This document shows, in pieces, positions 33,281 through 45,153 of a DNA stretch of 64,000 nucleotides. The DNA lies in contig NMRB01000028.1 of the NCBI GenBank assembly GCA_002633025.1, positions 717,360 through 781,359 on the forward strand, given 5' to 3'. The stretch is from Notospermus geniculatus (taxonomy: Eukaryota; Nemertea; Pilidiophora; Heteronemertea; Lineidae). Every line of letters begins with the position of its first letter. The first letter of the stretch is position 1. The notes under the pieces are model-generated. The model saw nothing but the letters and a program-made list of their open reading frames with translations, searched no databases and was not told the origin of the DNA. A program made the translations under genes and the position numbers.

Positions 33281-36200
33281 GAAACTGTCTACATCTCCGA
33301 GGAGACGCAGGAGGCTCGCCTCCTCGAGGAAGCCGACAAATGTCTCACACGGATGAAGACAGAGGTCAATAACTTGAATGGTAAGTGTATTGCTATTCAA
33401 AGAGAAGGCCATATTTCACCAGATCAAAGATTTTTGCTTGAAGGTCAGTTCATACTTCCTTGCTGATCAGCCTGCGGAACGGAAAAATCTTTGTTTTGAA
33501 CCAGCGAGACAGGAAGTAACAAAGGATTTTCCGTTCCAACGCTGTCGGCGACGAAGTATGAATCGCCTTTAGATGCCGTAAGTGGACGCGATGCATCTTC
33601 CTGGGTTGATGTGACTAAATTGGGCAGAGAACTCAGAGAACCAGTCCATTCCACCTTTTAGGCAAAGGTCAAGGAAGGTCAGTGGCAAAGTGGTTGTTCA
33701 GGGAGGGCTAATTGAGTATTGTTTGTTGGACACATACTGTGATGAGCGGACATGACTTAAGGGGAATCCGCTCTTGAATTATCAGAGCGCCGGGGGCGGC
33801 GCGGATCAAAGAGTGACTGTGATAGTGCTGGTGTTACTGGTAATGATATGGATCGAGGGAAAGGAGGGAAATGTAGCAGACGAGAGTGTCCCCCAGGGTC
33901 CCCTGCCGCGGTTGTAGTGATCATTTCAAGGGAATGGCAACTCGTTGTTTCGACGGGTCCCGCCATCTTTGATTTCTTGGCAACTCGCGTATGCAAATGA
34001 CTCTTTGGTAGGCAAATTCCAATTTCGTTACCAATCACGTTTGGTTTGCCTATCAGATAAGTGCGCATGCGTGGAATCTCCCCAGACTCCAAGATGGCGG
34101 TGGGCCATCGACTAGTAATTTGATAGTGAAAAGAACCCTCTCGGGCTTTGATTAAAATCTTACTTAGAATTTTTTCTCCCCGGGCGCTTTCTCTACAATG
34201 TAATGATGCAAGAAAGTTTAAAGAGATTATTGTTTGAACACATTAAACTGCAATATCAGTCTGCGCAAGAGAATGTTTACCTGGCGATGATTACGTCTGT
34301 ACAAACATTGATGGAACACCGTCAAGAAAATGATTCAAGGGTAATTTTCTTTCAAGTGAATTTGTTGCACGGCGATATTTTTTTTCGCCCTCAGCGAGGA
34401 CCAAATAAACTTCCTCATCATCATTTCACCAGCCGGCATACAACCGAGTTTGTTTCCCGGTCCGTCTTCTTGGCATGCATGGTGACGAGATTGGATCTCG
34501 TGAGAATCTCGTTGCAAAACGAGAACTAGCACGTACACGTGGAGGTCATTTTATGGTGCTTTTTAGAGCATGTTGCATTCTGTCGGCAACGAGATGCCAC
34601 GTACCCGGTCATGACATCATTGCTTTCGCGCCGCAACACTGCAATACAGGAATGCAGAAATAATTGAGATATTGCGGTGATGCTCTAGGTCAGAATTCAC
34701 TTGGTCCTCATGATGTAAAACTCTGTTGAAACATGAACATAAGAGCAAGCGACGAAGAAGACGCCAAGGGTGATTCTTTTATTCAATTAAGGATGTCACT
34801 CTGCATTTTTAAAGCATCTCTGCATCCTGCTCTGATTTAATGAAATGTCATTCTCACTTCTTTGCTGCGGTTACAATTTCTTTTGCGTTTCCGCCATTTT
34901 GATTTTTATGTTGACGTCCAAATCCGCCGTGCCGTGCGGCGCAAATAACGTGTTCCTGTTTTCGTCAGAGAGTGGTTAAGTTAGTAATAAGGCACACAAC
35001 AAATGATGAAGTCTCTTTCCGGTTATCAGCGTGTTTCCGGCTGACGGTGACGTGAGAAAAAAATGAATGTTCGTCTTTTGAACAAAATCTGTTTGAAGAG
35101 ACAAACTCGGCCTCTGTTAGAAAAATGATAGACGAATTTTGCATTAAGATTGACGTACCATCGGTAATGCAGTTAAAGCGGGTGATGGCGTTGACAAGGT
35201 CAGGCGTGGAAGTGCATTTCAAAAGGTGGAAAAATGACCTTGCTGATGTGCTGTCACAGTATCGTAGTCCTACTTTCCTTAGGACACTGTTGTATCCCAA
35301 ACCCTCGATTTCAGGAAACAATAGAGATACTGCCTGCTTCAGCCCTGGACAACTTATCTTCTGTTATGTACTTTTTGTTTGCTTCAAATAAACACCTAAT
35401 TAACTATAGAGATACTTTCAGTCCAGCTCATGTCACCCAACTTATTCCTATGTTTGTAGGGACAGCATGTAAAGTGACCTGGGACGGCGTAGGCTGCTGG
35501 GGTTTTACTCCAGCTGGGAGCGTGGCAACCCATCACTGCCCGGACTATGTGAACAAATTCAATCCCAGTGGTAAGTCTACGTTTAGAAGAAAGCACCCCG
35601 AAAAGTATTCTTCTGTGTCAAATCAGAAGACCTCCACAAATCCGTTTAGTTCTGATAAGCATTATCGTTAGAGCCAATTCATACTTCCTCGCCGACCCAT
35701 TATGCGGAACGGAAAATGCTTTGTTTGGAACTAGCGTTGTGAGAACTGTTTTCCTTTACGCCATACTAGTCGGCCAAAAGTATGAATCAGCTCTTAGGTG
35801 GTATTTCAACTTGCAAGTGGAGGATAGCCCTGCTCGTGACGAGGCAGTGTCAGGGCCTATTCATGCTGCATCCCCGACCAATAAGCGCAACGGAAAATGC
35901 TTTGTTTGGAACCAGCATTGCGAAAAAGAACAAGCATTTTCCGTTCAGCATCGAGGAAGTATGAACTGGTCCTTCGGACCAAAGAACCCTTAATACCAAT
36001 TGATAATCTTCGACCGAGAGTGACTTGCAATGGGAAAGCACTCTCAGCTAATGAACTAAGGAATCTTCAATCAAAGAAGAAAACTAATTTGTTTCTAAGA
36101 CTAATGCAGGAATTAGCAGGACGTTGCCCATTTCCTTTCAGCCTTTGCCCGGCGGACATGTATGCCCAATGGAGAATGGTTCGTCAATCCTCGCTGGAAC

Positions 36201-39200
36201 AGGTCGTGGACCAACTACACTGATTGTGTTATGCCCGAAGAAACATCAGACGCTATCTATCCTAACGTATCTGATACGATGAAGGTAAGTAATGATGGTT
36301 TCTTTGCCATTTAGTGGAATGGCATCCTCTAAGCGAGAGGCGACGAAACGATCTCCTCTGTCGGGCAAGAGGGAGTGAGCAAAAGATCAAGACGCGGGAT
36401 TGGAGCCCCAAAACAAACCAGGCACAGGAACGTACGATCACCACATGCAGGGCGTAGTCTACATTTACTGTCAAGCCAAGACTCGGATTCTCCACAACTC
36501 AAATGTTACACCGATGCCTTACAGCAGGAGGTGTAGAAATCGGCAGAGGAGATGACACTCAAGTCACACTGAGCGAGAGGTTGCCAAGCGGCGTCTGCTG
36601 GCCAGGTTCTTCGCCATGTTCAAAAAGCCAATAATTTGGTTCGGCCAGCACCTTCTCTTCTCGGTAGCTGCCAATAGAAGTGGGCCTAGCCTACCATCAG
36701 AATAAACTGAGAGATAAAACTGTAGGCTTTAAGATGTCTCTATCGTGGCCATCACTGACTAAGAAATGTTGCCATCCCATTCCAGAACCATATGGGACGA
36801 ATCAAATTGATGTACAATATCGGGTATGGCGTATCTTTAGCCTCCCTCATCATTGCCGTTATCATCATGGTAGCTTTAAGGTAAGCAAATCATTTTGACA
36901 TCAGATTTTGTTTGCCATATCGGCGTATCCACATCAAGTGCTGTCACGAGAAGGCCGAGACAAATCTTGAGAACCTGATGTTATCTGACGGTATTCTCTC
37001 TAGCCACGCCGTTAAGGAAGAGGGTAGGGCCTACGATGGGAAACGGGCACGCTGAATGATTCCGGAACAGAAGACGTACAAGATCAAATCCATCTCCAAA
37101 ATTATGTGTCCTATCACTAAAACTGGTCATTCTGGAACCATACATATCATGATGCAACGACCACTTATTTAGTCAACGTAAGGAAAATTATTTAGGACGC
37201 GAGGGAGTCGCTACTGGCGCCTGGAGCGCCGCGCGATCATGATGCAACATATCCCGTTCACCCCCTGCGGTAATCCCCGAAATTTGATAACCACTCCGAA
37301 TACAGACGGCAAGCTATCGCTGTATATCGAATTATGCATCAGCCGTGATTTCTTTCAAAGATTTGCCACCAAATCAAAAATGAATTTTACCTTTGGTCAC
37401 TTATTTCCAGCGCAGGTTGATTACCATTTTTGTTACATCGTTTGTTTTTTGTATTACATCTCCGGCAAACTTTTCACGTATCAAAGGTCAAACCTCGTCG
37501 CCTGGGGTTGGTAGCCTATCACTTTCAGGTTATTTTGGATTAGGTTTCCAAACTGTTGTTGATTACAGCATGCAATATTGACGAACCAGGATTCACCAGA
37601 GATCGCAAAATAGACCGTTACTTCTGAATGGTCATTTACCTTCGTCGTTTGGTACGAGACGTGCATGCATGGCAATTTTTAAGCGTCTCTATGTGATGTC
37701 CGATGATCTTGACACAAGACATGCAAGATGAATACGACGAGTTTCCGCGGAAAATGAAGCACATGGTTTATCCCCAAAGCAGCAAGATGGTTCAGAACGC
37801 GTGATAGCCTATTGGGAGCAAGGAATTCCAAGGCGGCGAGACCAAACTATTGTACTACCAGGAGGGAAGTATTGGCCATCGGGACATTTGCAGAGCATTT
37901 CCGCTACTTCTTGCTGACCAAACTGGATCATTGATGGGATCTGGATGCAGACAGGACCAATTAGAAACAGTGAAAAGATGAAGAATGAGTCTCCCTTGCT
38001 CCATTCAACCATCATCCGGAGGATATCAGAGGTTCTTAGCGATCACTACATTGTCACTGCTCACAAACGTTTGTATGCGGTGACGGAGGGAGCGAGAAAG
38101 AACCACTGATTACCTCGATGTCAACCATCGATCAAACTGCAGAGTTCTGTGATCACTACAGCCGTTACCATCACAAACATCTGAATTTAATAAGCTATAG
38201 AACTGAACCAGTGATCACTTTGAAGATAAACATATGGTGGCTACTTTCTCTACTTTTACCGCCAGACGAGCAGTTAGACAGACGAGAATCACTTCCGTTT
38301 CATTAACCTCCAGACCCGCTGGACCAGAAAGTGAATCTCAGCCTGCGATTTGTGTTTACGCGTGGGCGATGGCGATGTCATTTTTACGCGTCCGACATCA
38401 CAATTCTTTTCGCTCGATATTGCCGAAACTGTTTCACAAAATGAGTATCGGCTTTTGGCCCTCGATTGGAAGGTTTCACAGTAAATGTTCCCACTCTTCC
38501 GTCCGTGTTTTTCATTCCTTTTTTCATCAGACAACGCAAAGAGTTGTTTGTTTTCTTATGGCATGATACAAAAAAAGAATGAAAGAAAAAGTATATAATC
38601 AGATCTGCCGCCGGCAGCCAAGAAAATACCAGTTTCGACCAAGGGAGCATGATGACTGAATGGTACGGATTACCTTTCTTGGAAATGCACGTCGATTTGC
38701 CGGGTTTGACTCCATCGCACGACCGTACAAGTATCCAAAAAAGTGTCCCTTTATAAGCCTACCTTTCTTTGGAGAAGCTAGGTTTTGTCTGATGTTCAAT
38801 TGAGTTTTTAGACGCCGTCTAAAAACTAAAGTGTTCCAGGAGCTCTTAAAGAACCTGCATGGGCTGTTCAAGTGTTCCATGCCACGAACTCGTTAACGAG
38901 CTCCACGAGCTCTTTGCAGCTCTTTAGTCTTTAGAGTGAATTGGATTGTAAAGCCTATATCAGGGACATCCTGTATGAAAATTGGATGGTTTCAAACAAC
39001 TACTGCTGACGCTATTTGGACAGAAACCTTGTCGGTCCAGCTTGTAGAGCGGCGACAGATGCCTTTAAAGTTCCTCTACTTGGTGATACACAATAACTAT
39101 CGCTCTATCGCTTGAGGCTTAGCAAAGACAATAAAGCTCTAATACAAATTGCTTGCAAAACACCTCAACACCAATTTACACGATCATGTCCCGGAGGGGG

Positions 39201-42200
39201 GACTGGGAATCTGCTGCGTGAAAAATAAGGCAAAGAAATCGGTTTATTACATCGGGATTTGCACAGGATGACCAGCACGCTAGATTCATTTCATTTTGAG
39301 TGTCCGTAAGAATTAGCACATGGCATCGTAGAATATGTACAATAGTCATGTATGGTTAAAGTGAAATAGATTATAACCATGTGGCTTTGCCATGAGGAGG
39401 CCTGATTACTTTCTCCCGTGAACATTTTCATCATCATTATATAAGAACGTGGGGAATTTCGAAGATACTTCGAGGCAACTATGCGCTTGCTTCGCTCAAT
39501 TCGGGATCTTTTATTGCTTCCCGTCAGTTTACATCATTATACCACAATCCACTAACAAAGTTTCGTTTAGATTATGTAACGTGACCCAAGGGCGTGTCGG
39601 AATCTTACTCGAAAAACGACAGAAAGAAAACTCAATTGTCACAATACTCTTCCCTGCGGCTTTGCAGAAGAAGAGCTGATAGAGTAGTCACGTGACCAGG
39701 ATGCGAAACTACGGCTAGAAACCATTCATTTTATCTTTACAGGCGGCTACATTGCGCACGCAACACCATCCACATCCACCTGTTCTGTTCGTTCATTCTG
39801 CGTTCGCTAATGTCCATACTGAAAGACAATCTATTGGTCGAGGGCCTAGGGTTCCCTATTGACGTCACGTATACGTCAGAAGGGGACTTGCTGTTTCTGA
39901 CGAGTAGTTCGGTAAGTGTTAGAGGCGGCTGGATATAGGCCGACTGACTTGCGCACTTTTATGAATAAATCACAAACTACAGATTCAGAACTATATTTTC
40001 TGACTTTCTGAAAGCCAGATTTTCCTGTCGGTGATGGGCGAATGGTGTCGCCATCTCTGAAGTTATCGTGGAACTTTGCGCCCTAATGCGGTGCACTCGA
40101 CTGCCATCTGTTGTTCGTCGGAAGAACCACCAGCAAATCGGGCCACTCTCCAAGAATACTACAAGTATACCAGTTACTTTTCCATTTCAGCATTGGCAAT
40201 GTAAGATTTTCTTCACGCTCTTCAACTACTCCCTTGCGGCCAACTACGCCTGGATTCTGGTCGAGGGTCTCTACCTCTATATGTTACTCTACGTAACTGT
40301 CTTCTCAGAGAACACACGGATTCTTTGGTTCGCCGTTTTAGGCTGGGGTAAGCAACGGCAAATGGTAGAACAGCATCTTATTTCGAACCTGGCGCCTGCA
40401 ATTCTGCGCCACGTTATTCCTGACCACCGGTAAAATGCATTGTCACTGTAGGCGTGGTCTGCGTTTAGTCAGCGAGTAAGGAGCGACACCTCTAGGCGAC
40501 AAAGAAAACTAAGTTCTTACATTTTAGGCACGACATTCTTTAGCATTTTAGTCATCGAGTTTGGAGTGACATCTCTGGGCGACAAAATAAACTAACTTCT
40601 TACACTTTAGGCACGACATTCTTGGCCACTTTTTACGAAAGCGCCATATACAGGCATCCACTCAATTTCATGTACCGCATAGTGCAGGGCCCAGTTTCAC
40701 AAAGAATCTTAAGTCTTAGAAAAAACTTAAGTCTGAAATGAAGTCATCTGATTTGCTGAAACCTGGTCACATGATGACTTAAGTCAAACTTTAGACTTAA
40801 GATTCTTTGTGAAACTGGCCCCAGATCTTCAACAGACAGCGGACCTGATGCACAGCCAGGCGCGGATCCAGGATTTTTGGCAGAGGGGGGTCAGGGACGC
40901 CAAGGGCGGTCGTTGCAGGCGGACGTCGACGATGCCGGCGTGGACTGGTCTGGGGGGTCCGGGGGGACTGGTCTGGGGGTCTGGGGGGTCTCCCCCAGAA
41001 AATTTTGAAATCTAGAAGGCCGTAGACACGATTTCCTGGCATCTCAGTATCAAAATAGGAGCTTTTTTTGCGGATTTTTTGCTTACTGTCGCAAATTATT
41101 GAGAGAAAAAAACAATTGGTGGTGGCGAGCAGGGGGGGGTCACGACCCCCAAAACCCCCCTCTGGGTCCGCGCCTGACAGCTGTCTTCGTGTTACATTGT
41201 GGATTTCTTTCAGGTGCCCCAATCCCCTCCATCATCCCGTGGGTGATCACGCGAGCTTTACTTGAAGATGATCTCTGCTGGAATGTCCACAGAAATGTCG
41301 GCTACTTCTGGATTCTCAAAGGACCAATTGTGCTTTCAGTCGTGGTAAGTATAATGTAGGCCAACAACCAGGGCAAAGCTGGCGTGACATCGGATCAGTC
41401 TGGCTCTGAGCATGTCTCTCTGGCTTAGTGCTTAGCTTTTGTCGACTCATGCAGAATTCGTTCACGGATGGTGTTCTCGGGGGACAGTCACCTTTCAAAC
41501 CTACCCGACCCTGGCTGGGCAGTGGCCGCAGCAGACTCTCTTCAGAAGAAGCTCACCATTTCTTACGAGCCTTTAAAACCGCTTCTTTTGCAGATCAATT
41601 TCGTGATCTTCGGGACCATTGTACGTATTTTGATTAGGAAACTGTGCATGGTGACGATAAACGCGCCAGAGGCCAGGAAGATCAGATACATGTAAGTGTA
41701 CATACACAGAAAGAAGCCTTATCATCCCGTCACCTCAAGTCTCAATGGTAAATCCCACACTAAGTTTACCTTGCACAAAGAATGAATCTCCGTATCGTCA
41801 CGGATCGAAAGGAAGCGAAGCCTTGTGTAAAGGGGAAAATACGTGAGCAAAATGACGAACAGCAAACATCAACTGAAAGTCTGACTGAAGACTCGGATAA
41901 ATGACACCAATGAAGAATCTGATCTCATAGATGCAATATTGATGTATTCATAGCCAAAAACGGGGTATATTCTTTCTCTTTCCCCCACTCGCCAACGCAA
42001 GGGCAAACAGAATATCCTCATTGGCAGTCGACAAATCCTAAAGCGGGTGATCCACTGTCGCGATTTTGGCTTGAGACGGGGTTGCGTTCCCTTGCGGTTA
42101 CCTTATAAGGACTTCCGATTGCCATATAAGGTGATCGCAAGGGACCGCAACCCCGTCTCAAGCCCAAATCGCGACAGTGGATTCGCCGCTTTAGGCGTCG

Positions 42201-43796
42201 GCCAGTCGGCCAATTTGCCTATTTGTTGGTGTAGCCGTGTACGTACAGGGGAAAACGTGTGCCGTCGCTCCCCTTTCCCTTCTCAAGGCAATTAACAAAG
42301 TGGGCCAAGAAGCCAGACCACAAGGCTCGGTTGGTATGCCTAAGGGCCGAAGCAAACATCTTTGGGGTTACGGTTCACGATACAACGTTACATTTTCAAT
42401 TCCAGGAAACTTGCAAAGAGCACTCTAGTGCTGATTCCACTTTTTGGTGTGCACTATATCGTTTTTATCGGCCTACCAAAAGACGTGAATGAACCGGCTG
42501 AAATCGCCAAGTTGTACTATGAGATGTTTTTCAACTCTTTCCAGGTAAATCCCCAAAAGTTGAATTTCATTTTTTAAACAACAGTCATTTCCTTATGGAA
42601 GCGTCTCGTAGAGGCCTACAAACCGTGGTAAACTATAGATGAGATGTGATCGGCCTGGTGCCGCCACAGGTATTTAAATTATGAACGAAGGCATAGACAT
42701 CGTCATAAAACCTTCGACAGTGCTGCCACCTTTCAAGAGGCGACGGCACTCACTGGACTTTACAGTTTTCTACTACATTTGTACTTGACACACGTCGAGG
42801 AAATCTCCATCAGTCCTAATTCATCTTCCAGGGTTTTTTCGTGGCTGTTTTATTCTGTTTCCTGAACGGTGAGGTCCGGGCCGAGATCAAGAAGAAATGG
42901 CAGAGACACAATCTCCAGCGGTCAGGACTGAGCACGACAAACTACACAGGTACTAACAGGCCTGGTTTCCAAGGGAACATTTCTCCTGGGTGGAGCAAAA
43001 AATTCCCCAACGAGACCCTTGGGACAAGGTTTGCATGGTTTGTCACTGTCCCCCATGTGTTTGATCTACCAGGCATAAGCCTATACATTAATCATGGCTC
43101 AAGTAGAATACATTTCAATTACCGTCACCAAGAAAGCGCGACGTCTTGAAAATACACTGAACCAAAAATAGATTTTTGTCTGAACTCAGGCTATACGTGG
43201 ATGCCAACGAAATTCAAACTGCAGGCCTATTGACCGAGTCTAGTGCACTTGTATTGCAAAATTCAAGTAAAAGCATTTGCTAGTTTTTATTCATATGACC
43301 CATTATGTCGAGATAAATTTCCAACTAGTCGTGGAGCCGCAACGGCAGGCGAACCGCACTCCCTCTCAAGGGGCGTAATGACAATAGGCCTAGTATCGCT
43401 CCCTACAAAGAAATTATCTGAACCAAAATTTCCCTTCTTTCAGGATCGCTGAAGATGAGCACAGTATCAACTTTCACCGGCCGAAACCGGAACTCAGTAA
43501 ACTCGCTCAGCTCCGAGGCAAAGCGAGACACTACGCACCAACATAATGGTCACAGCCAATCACTGCTGAACTCTAACAAAGTCAGCTGTATCACGAATGA
43601 CGTCACAAGCCCGATTACCATAGTTCATGATCACGTGACTGACGGAGCCAATGAGGAGACAAATTTGATGACGAGCGAAGATGGACCAGATATTTTGAAT
43701 GTTAGCCCTTACTCAGAGCCAAATCCGTACGGCGAAACCACAGTGGATATTTCACCCTCTCGTAGACCAACACGGACTGTAGATTGGCGAAATTAA
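33281..43796 (+). CDS. Class B GPCR, parathyroid hormone receptor-like (5' exon missing)
   Basis: Eleven coding exons join in phase into 537 residues plus stop. The ectodomain has the six cysteines of the hormone-receptor domain (ADKC, TACK, VGCW, HHC, RRTC, YTDC) and N-glycosylation sequons (NRSW, NYTD). Seven membrane segments follow: TM1 [20 protein letters not shown]2 [20 protein letters not shown]3 [20 protein letters not shown]4 LWFAVLGWG plus [14 protein letters not shown]5 [20 protein letters not shown]6 [22 protein letters not shown]7 [33 protein letters not shown] then starts helix 8. TM3 and TM6-TM7 match vertebrate PTH1R/PTH2R better than calcitonin, CRF or secretin receptors that I know. 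The ligand would be a PTH-like peptide, signalling mainly through Gs; this is family inference. The 117-residue C-terminal exon contains YGETTVDI, reminiscent of a PDZ-binding end but internal. No signal-peptide exon was found. Confidence 0.9.
33446..33566. mobile_element. TTCATACTTCC-type palindromic MITE
   Basis: GTTCATACTTCCT at the left and GAAGTATGAATC at the right are inverted. Inside, GGAACGGAAAAATC-TTTG and CAAAGGATTTTCCGTTCC pair. Located in the first mapped intron of the PTH-receptor-like gene. Same family as 7471-7799. Confidence 0.7.
35671..35794. mobile_element. TTCATACTTCC-type palindromic MITE
   Basis: GAGCCAATTCATACTTCCTC at the left and AGTATGAATCAGCTC at the right form the ends; the AATGCTTTGTTTGGAACTAG core is present once. 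It lies in the intron after receptor exon 35460-35570. Confidence 0.7.
35853..35973. mobile_element. TTCATACTTCC-type palindromic MITE
   Basis: The ends (GGGCCTATTCATGCTGCATC and GAGGAAGTATGAACTGG) are partly decayed; the core AACGGAAAATGCTTTG and its inverted AAGCATTTTCCGTT are intact. It sits about 60 bases from the copy at 35671-35794 in the same intron. Confidence 0.65.
40687..40822. mobile_element. Palindromic MITE with GGGCC-AGTTTCACAAAG termini
   Basis: The left end GGGCCCAGTTTCACAAAGAA and right end TTCTTTGTGAAACTGGCCCC are inverted and pairing extends through CTTAAGTCTAA. The termini resemble those of the outermost element at 62373-62787 (GGGCCGATTTCACAAAG). It lies in the receptor intron between 40347 and 41214. 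Confidence 0.75.
40857..41176. mobile_element. DNA element with CAGGCGCGGA termini and 5-bp ACAGC duplication
   Basis: The terminal inverted repeats are CAGGCGCGGATCCAG at the left and CTGGGTCCGCGCCTG at the right; next to them are GGGGGTC-type tracts in opposite orientation. Both sides are flanked by ACAGC (40852-40856 and 41177-41181), a likely target-site duplication. It is about 320 bases long and has no transposase. Its right end lies 37 bases before receptor exon 41214-41344, so it supplies none of the exon but sits within the branch-point region. Confidence 0.75.
42037..42195. mobile_element. Long-armed palindromic MITE
   Basis: CCTAAAGCGG at the left end and CCGCTTTAGG at the right are inverted, and pairing continues through CACTGTCGCGATTT, GCTTGAGACGGGGTTGCG and CCCTTGCG. 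Most of the 159 bases can fold into one hairpin. It is in the receptor intron between exons 41691 and 42406. Confidence 0.75.
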
Positions 43797-44135
43797 CGAG
43801 ACTTCATTGGCCGATTTTCTGGTGCTTTAAACATTTAATTACCAAATGTATAGTCAAGTGTTCATTTATTTTATTGTATTCCCGTCTCAGTATATATAAC
43901 ATAGGATGGCACTGACGAAACCAACATATCGTTCCATATTTCACCACCCGTGGCGTGCTTCAGAGTTTCGCAAAGCCCCTAACGCCACCAAGCGAGCGTC
44001 AATCAGAAGAGACCACCGAACAAAACGATAGATGGGCGCGTTGGCATATCGGCGACTTTGAGAAAACTCTTTATTATCGTTCAGGATCCGTACGCACAAA
44101 GCCAACCGAGGACCTGTGGCGACTCGACAGCAGAG

Positions 44136-44173
44136 ACGGGAATGTAGGACCTGCGCAGGTCCTACATTCCCGT
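44136..44173. repeat. Perfect 38-bp loopless palindrome
   Basis: ACGGGAATGTAGGACCTGC is followed immediately by its exact reverse complement, so 19 bases pair on each side with no spacer. Confidence 0.9.
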
Positions 44174-44606
44174 AGACCTGTAGGCCTAGTCATGAGTTGA
44201 CGGGTTTTGTTCCATTCCTACGGCTGCAGCAGACGAAAGGAACTAAAACCAGTCTAGTCTGGTTTCCGGTCCGCAAGATCAACGGCTCTGTAAAAAGGTT
44301 CAAGATATCATTGTACATATAATTAATCAAAGATAATTATTATTCACTAAGTATATTGATAAAAAGTTATGTACATGTATATTTTATCTGTCATTATCGG
44401 TGTTTAATGTTTTGTTGAATCAAGTGTGCCGTCCGTCGCTGTCAAAGTATTTACATAGTATTTTTTATGCGGGGGGATCGCTGTCACCATAAAATACATG
44501 TATGTTATCATGGAACAAGCCTACCTATTTTTCTACGGCAACACAGAAACCACCTGCGAATGGTTCCAAGCGCGCGCGAAACCGCTTTCCGGAACCGTCA
44601 GCATGT

Positions 44607-44675
44607 CTTTGCCTCTCCCACTCCCGCGGCGCTCTCCAGAACGGAGAGTAGCGCCGCGGGAGTGGAGCGGCAAAG
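44607..44675. repeat. GC-rich inverted repeat
   Basis: CTTTGCC-CTCCC-ACTCCCGCGGCGCTCTCC is inverted as GGAGAGTAGCGCCGCGGGAGT-GGAGCGGCAAAG with a four-base loop. It may be a decayed foldback element. Confidence 0.75.
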
Positions 44676-44894
44676 ATGGGGGAACTAGTCTACAGTTCAA
44701 TGGGTGTGGTGAGGGCAGCATTGTGGGGCGGGCTGGGGGATGGGATTTGCACATTGGCCAATACAATTTATCCTTATGTTGGCCTGGAATATACAGTATT
44801 GTCAAATATTTAAGTAGGAACGACTGGACTGTTCCTGTTGGCCACTTCATTATAAATGGTGTTATTCATGATTTCATTTCGTGACATCAAAAAG

Positions 44895-45153
44895 TTTAAA
44901 GCCTCACAGTATTGAATTTTACGACATTTTCAAACTGTCAGGACTGTGCAGCTAGAGGCTTCATAGCCTCGTAATGGTCCCCAAAATACTTGCCTGATAC
45001 GTACTTCAAAGAATCAAGCCCTAGTTTTCAGCACACACTGAAAAAACTGCAGGCAGAGCCCTAATGTATTCACATATACCACAGTACATTTTACACTACG
45101 CTAACGTCGGAGGACGTAAGCACTTTCTGAATTCAATACAGTGAGGCTTTAAA
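44895..45153. mobile_element. TTTAAAGCC-type MITE, complete copy
   Basis: The left end TTTAAAGCCTCACAGTATTG and right end CAATACAGTGAGGCTTTAAA are inverted. Internal blocks (CTTGCCTGATACGTACTTCA, GTCGGAGGACGTAAGCACTT) are shared with the elements in both TRIM 3' flanks. This is the most complete of the three copies. Confidence 0.8.

Larger units (their letters stand above)
33281..43796 (+). other. Exon map of the PTH-receptor-like gene
   Basis: Coding exons by AG/GT boundaries and phase continuity: 33281-33380, 35460-35570, 36142-36284, 36786-36880, 39743-39911, 40191-40347, 41214-41344, 41594-41691, 42406-42544, 42832-42949, 43444-43796 (stop TAA 43794-43796). All introns are GT-AG. The first listed exon begins in phase 0, so the missing exon should end in phase 0. 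Exon boundaries fall at the same places as in vertebrate PTHR genes as I remember them: ectodomain exons, TM1 alone, TM3 to start of TM4, TM6/7, and a single tail exon. Introns contain several MITEs (35671-35794, 35853-35973, 40687-40822, 40857-41176, 42037-42195). Confidence 0.85.

Noticed and set aside
40797-41222. 141-codon minus-strand frame rich in Pro and Arg
   Set aside because: It is the translation of the G-rich DNA element at 40857-41176.
44498-44884. 128-codon plus-strand frame after the receptor gene
   Set aside because: It crosses the GC-rich inverted repeat at 44607-44675 and has no domain; it lies in the probable 3' UTR.
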